Shown: in pieces, positions 47,182 to 56,416 of the stretch | Layout of the letters: each line of letters opens with the position of its first letter | Position numbering within the stretch: the stretch's first letter is position 1 | Source: Paramoeba atlantica | Taxonomy: Eukaryota; Discosea | DNA: 64,000 nucleotides | Reading direction: 5' to 3' | Assembly (NCBI GenBank): GCA_977017575.1 | Contig: CDRNVI010000016.1 | Location: 434,001-498,000, forward strand | The notes under the pieces: generated by a model | Seen by the model: the letters and a program-made list of their open reading frames with translations, nothing else | Told to the model about the DNA's origin: nothing | The model's database searches: none | Program-made: the position numbers and the translations under genes

Positions 47182-47829
47182 ATGCTACGCGTTCTTTTGG
47201 ACTACCCGTCCTATCGTAGGAAGGTTCAGCAAGGTGTAGTAGGGCTATCTGGTAGTGACCAGCTACGCAAACCACATAAGGTTGGTAAAGGGCTACTTTC
47301 TTCAGAAACTAAGTTGCAGCAACTTGTCCGGAACAGCAATCCGAACCATTCAACGAATAGCAATCCGGACCATTCTTGGAGAGCGGAAAATGATGTTTGC
47401 TTGTGGTCTGGTGTAGTTTGCGATCCCTACAATGTAGTTGTGAAACTTTCATGGGACTTCTATGGGTTGTCTGGTACTCTTGATTTTAATTATTTCCCCG
47501 AAACCATTAAACTGGTGTATCTGGATGGAAACAATTTTGTCGGTAATGTAGATCTTCAATTTCTTCCTGGAGTTTTGGAGCATTTGGAATTTTCACATAA
47601 TCGATTCACCGGCACTCCTGAGCTACGGTACCTTCCAGAGAACTTGATACACTTGCATTTTGCAGGGAATTGTTTTAAGGGGTACATAGATCTGAGCTGA
47701 TTGCCAAGAACGCTTGTCTCGCTTATGATTTATAACAATCCTGAGCTCAAGGGAGAGCTTGTGCTATCTAAACTTCCAGTTAGCTTAGTTTACAAGAAAT
47801 GGCATGGCACCGAAATCACGTGCATATAG
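47182..47829 (+). pseudogene. Leucine-rich repeat protein interrupted by one in-frame TGA
   Basis: The open part (47182-47700, 172 residues) has a plant-like LRR cap NDVCLWSGVVCDPYNV and three 23-residue repeats (LVYLDGNNFVGNVDL, HLEFSHNRFTGTPEL, HLHFAGNCFKGYIDL). A TGA at 47698-47700 follows. The same frame continues for 42 codons with another perfect repeat (LPRTLVSLMIYNNPELKGEL, then LPVSLVYKKW) to a TAG at 47827-47829. TGA is the normal stop in several neighbours (NXT1, CPSF160, NFU1), so recoding is unlikely genome-wide; this is a recent nonsense change or a leaky stop. LRR proteins of this kind are common kinetoplastid accessory genes. No signal peptide is seen. Confidence 0.8.
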
Positions 47830-47867
47830 GATAGGATGTAAGAACGACAGTGTTTATTTACTTTTGA

Positions 47868-47910
47868 AGTAAAAATTATATTATAAAAATTATGTTATAA
47901 AAATTATATT
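47868..47910. repeat. 14-bp AT-rich tandem repeat
   Basis: About three head-to-tail copies of TTATAAAAATTAT(A/G). Confidence 0.8.
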
Positions 47911-48540
47911 ATTGGTCTAATCTCCCATTTTTTTCCCAAATGTTTTTTGAAGTTTTGAAGGGCACTCCAAATACTAAAATTAGTTACTTGGATTTCATCT
48001 GCCCATCTTCTGAGGCTGAAATATGGACCATTCGTGCTTTCCATTTCCCATTTCGCTCGTTCATGTATTGTCCATACAGTATCGATACTCCACCGAACTC
48101 TATAAGTGTGTCACACCTTTTGCCAACCTGGTGTGGCACAATTTGAGCCCTAGAATTTGAGTCCTTGTTTTCTATAAATGTCCCCGAATGTCTCGGTGTA
48201 AATAAGTCAAAGTCTTCTCTTTCGTCAATACCAATCTAGTAGGATTGTAAAATCACTGAACTCGAAAAAACGTTGAAGTATTTTTTTTTTGAAACAAATT
48301 TGGGAGATTCCACCAAACATTTTCGTAAGTCAAAAGACTTGGTCAAAAGTACTTTACTATGGGGAAATACATTATGGGATTATGATTTTTTGTTTCACTG
48401 GATTCGACTAAATCATTCGCTGTTTCATCCCTGATAAACAACCATCGTGAACTGTCAGGAAAAAGTTTCCATACGTTTTTGTTGGTTCGACGTTCTTTAT
48501 CAGATGCAGTTATTTTCTACAGTAGGATGCAGTCTACAAT

Positions 48541-48565
48541 TTACATTATTGTTGATTCTTTTCAG
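48541..48565 (+). promoter_or_regulatory. Candidate trans-splice acceptor for NFU1
   Basis: The tract ttgttgattcttttcag ends in AG at 48564-48565, six bases before the ATG at 48572. It lies inside an otherwise longer open frame and shows that the frame upstream is untranslated. Confidence 0.65.
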
Positions 48566-48571
48566 TTCAAG

Positions 48572-49567
48572 ATGAGGACTAGTGCCCATGTTTCAAATCG
48601 GCTACGCTCTGCATACTACGTGAACGCCATTTCGTATTGGAGAATCCGGAGCTGGAAAACCTTTTTGACAAGACAGGATAGTGTAGCCCCGATGCGCACC
48701 ACAGCACTGAAGTACCGCCCTTATTCAACGCAGACTCTTGTGCCAACCGATGAATCTGTGAACGTATCCCGAGCCTCCGGCAAAAGTCCTACAGCTCTTG
48801 TTAGTGCGTCGTGTACGCCAAATCCTATCAGTCGTATGTTTCGAGGTCCTCAGTACCTTCTTCCTGGACAAATATTAAGTGTACAATCACACACGGATGC
48901 AAATAAGTTTCCATTGGTGAAACGTTTATACGAAGCCGGGGAAAATATGCTACGTGATGTATACGTGACTGATAATTGCCTCACAATTAGCCTCGACTCC
49001 ACGGGAGACATTAACGTGGAAGAGGTATGGAATCGCTTTGCACCTCTTTTTTGCGAGATCATTGCGGAATTTGTGTTTGTCTCTTTAGAAAAAACACCCC
49101 ATTTATCCAATGAAACTGATCGGGACAGAAGCTACGATTCAACTTTGTACACAGGGCGCATTGTAAATCTCTTCAGTGGAGAGGCGTACGATGATGCAGC
49201 CATCTCTACTGTACCGGAATTTAGTTCAGGAGATGACGATACGGAACCCAAGGCGACGGATTCAGATGCTGTACTAGCCATAAAAGAACTTCTTGCTACA
49301 CGTGTTAAGCCAATGTTACAGGCGGACGGTGGCAACTTGAAGTTTGTCGGTATGGATAGTGACGGAATCGTGTACATCCTTCTTCAAGGCGCATGTGTGT
49401 CATGTCCAAGTAGCTCTATTACGCTGAAGAATGGGATCGAAAGAATGCTAATGCACTGGGTTCCTGAAGTTCTCGAGGTACAAGAAGTAGATGAAAACTA
49501 TGCACGCGAATGGAATCAACAAGAACAGAAAGGCGCAGGATCTAAATCTAGTGAATCACCGAAGTGA
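48572..49567 (+). CDS. NFU1: Mitochondrial iron-sulfur scaffold NFU1
   Basis: 331 residues from the ATG downstream of the acceptor. The N-terminus (MRTSAHVSNRLRSAYYVNAI, RIRSWKTFLTRQD) is a typical mitochondrial presequence. An Nfu N-domain follows (SVQSHTDANKFPLVKRLYEA, RDVYVTDNCLTISLD). The C-terminal NifU domain has MLQADGGNLKFVGMDSDGIV and the cluster-binding CVSC (Cys275, Cys278) before PSSSITLKNGIERML. NFU1 passes [4Fe-4S] clusters to client proteins such as lipoate synthase. A 35-residue acidic linker joins the two domains, and the tail is charged. Confidence 0.95.
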   Translation: MRTSAHVSNRLRSAYYVNAISYWRIRSWKTFLTRQDSVAPMRTTALKYRPYSTQTLVPTDESVNVSRASGKSPTALVSASCTPNPISRMFRGPQYLLPGQILSVQSHTDANKFPLVKRLYEAGENMLRDVYVTDNCLTISLDSTGDINVEEVWNRFAPLFCEIIAEFVFVSLEKTPHLSNETDRDRSYDSTLYTGRIVNLFSGEAYDDAAISTVPEFSSGDDDTEPKATDSDAVLAIKELLATRVKPMLQADGGNLKFVGMDSDGIVYILLQGACVSCPSSSITLKNGIERMLMHWVPEVLEVQEVDENYAREWNQQEQKGAGSKSSESPK

Positions 49568-49733
49568 GAATACATCTTTTTCCTTGTCAATTATGCTACA
49601 CTATTAAAACTATTCATTTCCTCATATTGATATGAATTCCTTATCTTGATATTGAAAGCAAAAGCATTAATCATAATTTTTTATAGGTCGATTGCATCAT
49701 CTGCTTTAAAACAATATAAGATTTGTCATAAAA

Positions 49734-50207
49734 ATGCGAAGCAAACCTTCCCGTTCCACTGCGAGACCGACACATTCCTCCTCGACTCCTCATCGAGGCG
49801 GGTTGTTTGGGAGCGCTCAACGGTCCCACTCTACGAATGCAAAAAGTGGAGCACCCGGTGCAGCAACGAGGACACAACCTGCTCCTCATTCGTCCGGACT
49901 TATGGGGACACTAGCGGCAAGTGCCACGGGGGCAATCGCTGGTAGTGCATTGAGTCGGGCAATGTTTGGCAACTCGCAACCAGTGGAAGAATACGCAACT
50001 GGTGATAACAGTGCGGTACAAGGGAACGATACTTTTAATCCTACTGATTCTTCTGGACAACATTTGAAAGCACATCCGTGTGCTCCTGAAATGAATAATT
50101 TTATTCAATGTATGGAATCGAATCATGAAGGAAGTGATTTTGTAAGTTGTCGTTGGCCATGGGAGACCTTCGAGCAATGTCACAGAAAATTTCCGCAACG
50201 ATTCTAA
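49734..50207 (+). CDS. Twin-CX9C protein (CHCHD2/10-like)
   Basis: 157 residues. The C-terminal CHCH domain has an exact twin C-x9-C pattern: Cys116/Cys126 (CAPEMNNFIQC) and Cys139/Cys149 (CRWPWETFEQC), joined by 12 residues. The N-terminal half is basic and Ser/Pro/Ala-rich, followed by a Gly/Ala-rich hydrophobic segment (LMGTLAASATGAIAGSALSR), the layout of CHCHD2/CHCHD10 and yeast Mix17. Such proteins are imported into the mitochondrial intermembrane space and oxidised by Mia40. The middle segment with ATG...ALSR matches CHCHD2 well. Confidence 0.85.
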   Translation: MRSKPSRSTARPTHSSSTPHRGGLFGSAQRSHSTNAKSGAPGAATRTQPAPHSSGLMGTLAASATGAIAGSALSRAMFGNSQPVEEYATGDNSAVQGNDTFNPTDSSGQHLKAHPCAPEMNNFIQCMESNHEGSDFVSCRWPWETFEQCHRKFPQRF

Positions 50208-50740
50208 AGTTTAGCATTGTTATAATCCTACCCGTTCTCTATATTTTATTGCTCCTTTTTTTGAAATCCCTTTTGTTTCGAACATTGGATATGTTCGTCC
50301 TTCTTTATACCCCGTAGATTGACAAATCAGCAAAGTGTCCTGAGTACTGCTTGTAATATGATGTTACTCCTGGCGCAACGATATAATGTCGTAACCAGAG
50401 ATGGTTAGAAATATTGTGAAACCGTTCCAATTGTTCCCCAACTATTTTACTGCTCTGCACATCCACGTATGTAAGCACATGTACGGGTAACAAATGTATG
50501 TATTTCTCAGTAGAAAAACGTATTATCAGACTGCAACTATTATCAGAACTGTTTATCCTACGCTGTCACTTTTTTTTGGTTGGACGAATTTTTTGCAACT
50601 CTAGAGCGTGTCATAAATTCTTTCATATTGTTGATCCATTGCCATTTCTTTTATGTACTTTGTGCACTTATTATACTTTTTCTATTATTAGCATTATTAT
50701 TATTTAGTAAAGGTTTTTCTATTATACACGTTACCCGCAT
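50208..50740. other. Intergenic stretch
   Basis: T-rich spacer without recognised genes or repeats; ends in a run of TTATTA before the DIS3 gene. Confidence 0.5.
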
Positions 50741-53470
50741 ATGAAGAAAGCTAAAATATTTGCCCGCAAGGTGGTTACGGTAAAAAATCGTTTCCCTGAG
50801 CCAAAGAGTCATGATAGAGCTATGGCTGGATCCCCAAAACTTCGGAGTGATGTGCATTGCGGGATTATCGGATGCAGCGAATGCGTTTTATTTGAGCTGC
50901 CCGACGAAAGTGGCACGTTGCGTGCCGACAAGCCAATAGTAATTCCAACTGATTTTGTGCTAAGGAAATTTCACGACATTTTATCCCAATCCAGTGTTCA
51001 AAACGTTGTTCTTCTAGCTACCGTCGCAAAGGAGCTTCAATCTCAACATAGAACTGTGTACATGGCAATGACATCCAATAAAGCACCATGGTGGTATTAT
51101 TTTCCGAACGATTTTCACCTCGGGACGTACGTTGCAAAGCACGAAACCGGACAAAGCGCAGATTCCGATGAAGGAGGAGATTTTACAATTGCTTGTGTGA
51201 ATAAAGCCGTAGAGTGGTACCGTAGTCACACATCACTTCACGTCATTCAGTTAATTACATACGATGATGTATTGCAGTTTGTTCAACATACCATCGGGAA
51301 AAGTGATATGTGGGGTGATCGCGTAACCGAAACCTTCGAAGAACTCCTGAACTCAGATCACGCTAAGTCAAACGCTGAAAATGAGCCTTCATCCAAACCA
51401 AGTTGTACAGAACATCTTTCCGAAAAGGAAATGAAGTCCCTAATCTCTTCCGGGAAGGCATTCAGTGCAACACTTGACTCGACTGCTGCATTTTTCGCAT
51501 CATGCATGTGTCGGTGCCAGGATACGACGCTATCGCGTGTACAGATCTCAGGGGCACATGCTATCAACCGGGCACTTCACGGAGACACTGTGTGTATTGA
51601 AATTTTGGAAAAGAACGACACAGATCCCGATGCAAGAGAGAATCTCACTGGGCGTGTGAGAGGCATCCTACAAAAAGGACGAAGAACCATTTGTGGTGTC
51701 ATTGATGTTGAAAATCCGGGCTTGTTCTTACCCCGAAACTCCAAATTTCCAAAGATCAAACTTTTGGCACGAAGCCCTGAGCGATGGAGTAATTACTGGC
51801 TTCTACTTTCCGTTGAGGAGTGGAAATGCGATGCTACTTACCCCTCTGGTCACGTAGTAGAAAACTTGGGCCCTCGCGGCGATAAAGATGTTGAAGCGAA
51901 GGTAATCCTATTCGAGCATAATATTCCCCACTACGATTTCAGTCAATCAGTTCTCGCCTGTTTACCAACCGGCGAGTGGATTGCAGCTTCGACAGGTCGT
52001 CGAGATATGCGGCACATTGCGATATGTAGTGTTGATCCCGAAGGATGCAAGGATATTGACGATGCACTGCACTGCGTCACTTTAGAAAATGGTAATTTTG
52101 AAGTAGGTGTTCATATTGCTGACGTATCCCATTTTGTCAAGGAGGGCACTGAGTTAGATCTTGAAGCTCGTCGAAGAGGCACTAGTGTATATTTGGTAGA
52201 CCGACGAATTGATATGCTTCCGAAACTCTTTACTGAGAATTTGTGTTCGCTAGTAAGTGGTGAAGATCGCTATACATTTTCCGCTCTTTTTGAAGTTGAT
52301 TCAAATTGCAATTTGGTGCGCACTGCGTATTGTAAAGGTATAGTCTGTAGTCGGGCCAGTTTATCTTATGAAGTCGCTCAAGGCATTATCGATAACGATA
52401 AGAGTACGTCTGAATTGGCTGCTCCATTACGAAATCTCTTGCACTTGAGCAATTGTTTGAAGGCGAAAAGGAAGGAAGCAGGAGCAGTGTTCCTGCATTC
52501 TCTTGAGTTCAAATTTAAACTGGATGATCATCATCTGAATCCAACAGACATGATACAGTATGAATCGTACGATACGAATTCAATGATAGAAGAATGGATG
52601 TTATTTGCCAATCAAGCAGTAGCACAAGAGATTTTTAACGCCTCGCCCCAATGGGCACTGCTGCGAAGGCACACGCCGCCCAACCCCTCACTACTAGAGC
52701 CACTGAATCAAGCTTTAAAACAACGGGGACTGCAGCTTGACGCCCGATCATCGGGAGCGCTAAACGCTTCGCTGGAAAAATGCGTACAAGTTGATGATGC
52801 ACAATTTCAAAATATAGTACGCGCAATGGCAACCAGGTGTATGCAAAGAGCTACGTACATTAGCAGTGGGGACTTCAAGGCTGATGAATATTCACACTTT
52901 GGGTTGGCCTTACCCATATACACTCATTTCACGAGCCCCATACGCCGATATGCCGATCTTCTAGTGCATCGACAGTTAGAAGCGGCAATTGGACACTCCT
53001 CCCCATCGCTGCAACATAGCACCGAAGGCTACATGACTGAAACAGCTACCATACTAAACATCAGACATGAGAATGCGCAAAGTGCTGGACGTGACAGTCA
53101 GTCCATACACACCCAATATTACGTTTACCAAAATATGGATACCGGACTTTGCACTAAGCAACAGGAACCTCTTGCGGCGCAAAATGTTCGTGGGTATATC
53201 ACGCGCAAGAGGCAAGATGGAGTTTTCATGGTATTGCTGCCTCGCCTTGGATTAGAAGGTCCCATACAGGATGTGGAGTGCACAAGCACTACAGATACGG
53301 GGAAGACGAAAGATTTAGATCTACTCTCCGCGGTTCAAATCGACGTTGTGAAAGTAGGAAATACCAAAAAAGAGAGCCGCATACAGAATATCAGTGGTCG
53401 GTTTACATTTCGTAAGCACGATCCCTTGGACGCTTTCCTGACAGAGCCCGAACATAAACTTTCATCTTAA
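50741..53470 (+). CDS. DIS3: Exosome catalytic nuclease DIS3/RRP44
   Basis: 909 residues. N-terminus: CR3-type Cys motif (HCGIIGCSEC, about residues 39-48) and a PIN domain to about 200. Cold-shock domains span roughly 220-400. The RNB domain has catalytic DPEGCKDIDDAL (about residues 431-442) and FTSPIRRYADLLVHRQL (about 729), and an S1 domain ends the protein. RNB is the 3'-5' exoribonuclease; PIN is the endonuclease that tethers DIS3 to the exosome ring. In the PIN domain the usual PDTN is replaced by PTDF, so the first metal-binding Asp is shifted or lost, whereas other acidic residues (KEL, GGDF, TYDD) remain. This gene and RRP42 both encode exosome parts. Confidence 0.96.
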   Translation: MKKAKIFARKVVTVKNRFPEPKSHDRAMAGSPKLRSDVHCGIIGCSECVLFELPDESGTLRADKPIVIPTDFVLRKFHDILSQSSVQNVVLLATVAKELQSQHRTVYMAMTSNKAPWWYYFPNDFHLGTYVAKHETGQSADSDEGGDFTIACVNKAVEWYRSHTSLHVIQLITYDDVLQFVQHTIGKSDMWGDRVTETFEELLNSDHAKSNAENEPSSKPSCTEHLSEKEMKSLISSGKAFSATLDSTAAFFASCMCRCQDTTLSRVQISGAHAINRALHGDTVCIEILEKNDTDPDARENLTGRVRGILQKGRRTICGVIDVENPGLFLPRNSKFPKIKLLARSPERWSNYWLLLSVEEWKCDATYPSGHVVENLGPRGDKDVEAKVILFEHNIPHYDFSQSVLACLPTGEWIAASTGRRDMRHIAICSVDPEGCKDIDDALHCVTLENGNFEVGVHIADVSHFVKEGTELDLEARRRGTSVYLVDRRIDMLPKLFTENLCSLVSGEDRYTFSALFEVDSNCNLVRTAYCKGIVCSRASLSYEVAQGIIDNDKSTSELAAPLRNLLHLSNCLKAKRKEAGAVFLHSLEFKFKLDDHHLNPTDMIQYESYDTNSMIEEWMLFANQAVAQEIFNASPQWALLRRHTPPNPSLLEPLNQALKQRGLQLDARSSGALNASLEKCVQVDDAQFQNIVRAMATRCMQRATYISSGDFKADEYSHFGLALPIYTHFTSPIRRYADLLVHRQLEAAIGHSSPSLQHSTEGYMTETATILNIRHENAQSAGRDSQSIHTQYYVYQNMDTGLCTKQQEPLAAQNVRGYITRKRQDGVFMVLLPRLGLEGPIQDVECTSTTDTGKTKDLDLLSAVQIDVVKVGNTKKESRIQNISGRFTFRKHDPLDAFLTEPEHKLSS

Positions 53471-53777
53471 ACTACGCAGAGCAACAAAGCTAGGCGGCTT
53501 ATACTGATTCATTAGGCGCCTTGTTCATTTCGTTCATCTCACTTACTGCATTTCATAATTGGCATCCTTACCTTAACTATGCTTGAAAAGAGAAATCAAG
53601 GACGATACATCATAAATGAATTTCCTTTAAATTGACACATGCGCGTATTTTGCAGTCTTTAATCCCCGAAACCAAAATCTAAATTATTCAATTTCTTATC
53701 ATCAGAGTTCAAAACGAATTATTGATTCACATTTTACCTCCTTTCCCCTTTTCCTCATTTTCCTCCCCAACCCATCC
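53471..53777. other. Intergenic stretch
   Basis: No gene seen. A candidate acceptor (cttatcatcag) lies at about 53696-53706. From there to the ATG the leader becomes almost pure pyrimidine. Confidence 0.45.
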
Positions 53778-55862
53778 ATGCAATCCTACGCTCCGCCCGA
53801 TCCCTCCGGCGCACCCCTCTCCAACCCTTCCTACTACGACTTAATGTACCAACGCGGTTCCGCGCCCCATCCCCTCCTTCCCCAACCTATCCCCCCACCC
53901 CATCACCCCCCACCTTCTTCTATCCCTCCCCTTCCACCCTCCCCCTATCCCTCCTATTCCCCCCAGCCCCCACCCCCCCCCGCCCCCTACCCCCCTGCCC
54001 CCTACCCCGACCCCTCTGCCCTGAACCCCTGGTCCCCGAGCCCCACCCCCCCTTCCCTCCCCGACACCAGCACCAGCACCAGCGACACCACCGCCTACTA
54101 CGCCGGGTTCCACGACGGCACCCTGCGCCTCAGCCCCTTCGCCCCCGGCAGCCTGGCCTCCTGGATCGCCCCCCTCGCGGCCAACCTGCTGCTGTTCCTC
54201 GGCCCCGTGCTCTACATGCGCGCGCGCATGGCCCAGGCCGCGGCGAAGCCCGGGGCGCCCTCCTCCCCGAGCGCGCTGATGGAGATGTTCAACCCGCTGA
54301 AGTCCCGCGACTTCCGGGTCGACGTGAAGGGGACCACGTTCGCGGAGGTGATTGGGATCGAGGAGGCGAAGCGGGAGGTGCGGCAGTACGTGGATTTTCT
54401 GCGGCACCCGGAGAAGTACACGAAACTCGGGGGACGACTCCCGAAGGGGTGTCTGCTGACGGGGCGCCCGGGGACGGGGAAGACGTTGCTGGCGAAGGCC
54501 GTCGCGGGGGAGGCGGGGGTTCCGTTTTTTTGTTGCAGTGGGGCGGATTTTATTGAGGTCTTTGGGGGGAGTGGACCGAAACGGGTGCGAGAGCTGTTTG
54601 CTGCGGCGCGGGCTGCCGGAAAGTGTGTTGTTTTTATTGATGAAATTGATGCGATCGGGAGTAGAAGTAGTGGCAGGGGGATGGGCGGGGTGTCCTCGGA
54701 GGAGAATCGGACGATCAACCAACTGCTCTCTGAATTGGACGGCATGCAGAGTTCGGAGAATATTATCGTTCTCGCGGCTACAAACTTCCCTGAAGCAATA
54801 GATAAGGCATTAATGCGCGAGGGACGCTTTGATCGCAAAGTTAATATACCAATGCCCGATGAGGCCGCTCGTGCGGACCTTTTTGAATTCTACATGAATC
54901 GAGTTACTACTGGTGATCCGAACAGTAAAATAAAGGTGGCATCTAATGCGGAAGGATCTGTCCAGAATGATCGGAATTTAAGCGAAAAGAAAGTTGATAT
55001 TGCACAGGAAGTGTCCTCGAATCTTATAGTACCAGGTGTCAGCAACAAGTTAATGTCGTCGTGCTTAGCGGATCGCACGCCCGGCGTATCGCCAGCTCAA
55101 ATTTCAACTATCGTAAATGAAGCGGCCCTTAGCGCCGCAGTGTCAGAGCAGAAGTATGTTTCTTTGAAATATTTTCAAGAAGCCATTGACGATGTTCTGA
55201 TTGGGAAGAAGCATAGGCAACGAATGGGAGATGCAGCACTCCGCCGTACTGCATTTCATGAAAGTGGTCATTGCCTTACCGCATGGCTCAGTCCATTGCA
55301 AAAAGATGTCATCAAACTGAGCATAATTCCCCGTGGAAAGGCGGGAGGCTACACGCAGCAAGTACAGGACGAAGCTTTGAATCCGCACACGAATGATTTT
55401 CTCTTTTCTAATCTTTGCGTACTGGCAGGTGGTAGAGTTGCTGAACAACTAATTTTTGGAGATGTGAGTACTGGAGCCATGGACGATTTACAACGCGCAA
55501 CGAAACTTGCTATGGATAAGTTGCTTTTGTATGGGATGAGTGAGGCACCACGAGAATTACGCGAAGGTAAATTAGATGAAACGAAAAATCCGATTAGTAA
55601 CAAATCGGGAACGATGCTTTCTTTTCAGTACGATAGTACGAAGAGCGAGGGACGCGGTTGGATGCCATTTAGCGAAAGTCATCACGCAAAGGTCGAAACT
55701 GAGGCGAAATGTATGGTAGATAGAGCGTTTGCTTATACTGAAAATTTGTTAAAACAAAATTTGAGTTTACTAACTGAACTTGCTGAGCGGCTGCTGAAAG
55801 ACAAAGAGCTTGATAGGGACGCAATAATTGTTGTGCTAGGTAAACGCGACACTGTCAGCTAG
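53778..55862 (+). CDS. FtsH-type AAA+ zinc metalloprotease
   Basis: 694 residues. A very Pro-rich N-terminus (about 115 residues) is followed by one TM segment (WIAPLAANLLLFLGPVLYM), the AAA domain and the peptidase. Walker A reads GRPGTGKT rather than GPPGTGKT; Walker B is VVFIDEIDAIG; the second region of homology includes ATNFPEAIDKAL and REGRFDRK. The zinc site is HESGH with the third ligand in GAMDDLQRAT. FtsH proteins (i-AAA or m-AAA in mitochondria) degrade membrane proteins. The missing first TM and absence of an evident presequence are odd. Bases 53.76-54.6 kb are C-rich then G-rich; the 3' half has ordinary composition. Confidence 0.93.
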   Translation: MQSYAPPDPSGAPLSNPSYYDLMYQRGSAPHPLLPQPIPPPHHPPPSSIPPLPPSPYPSYSPQPPPPPAPYPPAPYPDPSALNPWSPSPTPPSLPDTSTSTSDTTAYYAGFHDGTLRLSPFAPGSLASWIAPLAANLLLFLGPVLYMRARMAQAAAKPGAPSSPSALMEMFNPLKSRDFRVDVKGTTFAEVIGIEEAKREVRQYVDFLRHPEKYTKLGGRLPKGCLLTGRPGTGKTLLAKAVAGEAGVPFFCCSGADFIEVFGGSGPKRVRELFAAARAAGKCVVFIDEIDAIGSRSSGRGMGGVSSEENRTINQLLSELDGMQSSENIIVLAATNFPEAIDKALMREGRFDRKVNIPMPDEAARADLFEFYMNRVTTGDPNSKIKVASNAEGSVQNDRNLSEKKVDIAQEVSSNLIVPGVSNKLMSSCLADRTPGVSPAQISTIVNEAALSAAVSEQKYVSLKYFQEAIDDVLIGKKHRQRMGDAALRRTAFHESGHCLTAWLSPLQKDVIKLSIIPRGKAGGYTQQVQDEALNPHTNDFLFSNLCVLAGGRVAEQLIFGDVSTGAMDDLQRATKLAMDKLLLYGMSEAPRELREGKLDETKNPISNKSGTMLSFQYDSTKSEGRGWMPFSESHHAKVETEAKCMVDRAFAYTENLLKQNLSLLTELAERLLKDKELDRDAIIVVLGKRDTVS

Positions 55863-56416
55863 GAGCAAGTACGTTCGTTGGTGCAAACATGTTCGCGTGT
55901 ATGGTATCATGAAGTGTACGGAAGTGGATGTCGCATTCTGTGAATGGATTGTACACATACGGAATGCAAGGGTATAGTGCATGTATAGTGTTTATAGTTA
56001 AATTTAAATACACATGTACATGTACGTACATGTACATGTACGTACTACTGTATGTATGGTAGCAGAAAGTTTTACCTTCGTGAAACGTCCTACTGTTGTA
56101 GATAAGGATTTTCCTCATCAAAAATCTGAAAAATGGGTAATAGTTCAAAGAAAATGACGACACTGGAAGATACAGAAGTACATGTTTTTCGAAGTTCTTG
56201 GAGCTTGACAGTCAAGAAGCGATACCTGCGCATATAAACGTTTACATAAATAAATGTATAAATACACATGTTTAAATATACGTGTACATGAGTGTATCGT
56301 CTGTGAATCGACATCTATGTCAAGTATCTAACTAGATATGCTCATATGATGTTTCAAACCAACACTTTGTTGAACTGCAGCCCTCAATGTGAGTCTGTGT
56401 GTATGTCTTCGTATGT
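55863..56416. other. Intergenic stretch with perfect palindrome
   Basis: AT-rich with many GTACAT/TACATG words. It contains the 28-bp palindrome at 56012-56039. A candidate acceptor gaactgcag lies at 56372-56380 before the next gene. Confidence 0.6.
56012..56039. repeat. 28-bp perfect palindrome
   Basis: The sequence built from ACATGTACATGTAC and its exact reverse complement, with no spacer, inside a longer stretch of TACATG repeats. It would extrude as a hairpin, or reflect simple-repeat slippage. Confidence 0.9.

Larger units (their letters stand above)
47830..48571. other. Intergenic stretch
   Basis: About 740 bp. Holds three copies of TTATAAAAATTAT(A/G) near 47868-47910 and a weak 68-codon ORF (47940) that I do not accept. 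Ends with a strong trans-splice acceptor before NFU1. Confidence 0.5.

Noticed and set aside
47698-47700. Reassignment of TGA to Trp
   Set aside because: TGA ends several clear genes (NXT1, CPSF160, mL54-like, NFU1) and conserved Trp residues are encoded by TGG.
47940-48146. 68-codon ORF between the LRR gene and NFU1
   Set aside because: No domain, weak start context and no similarity to the LRR repeats.
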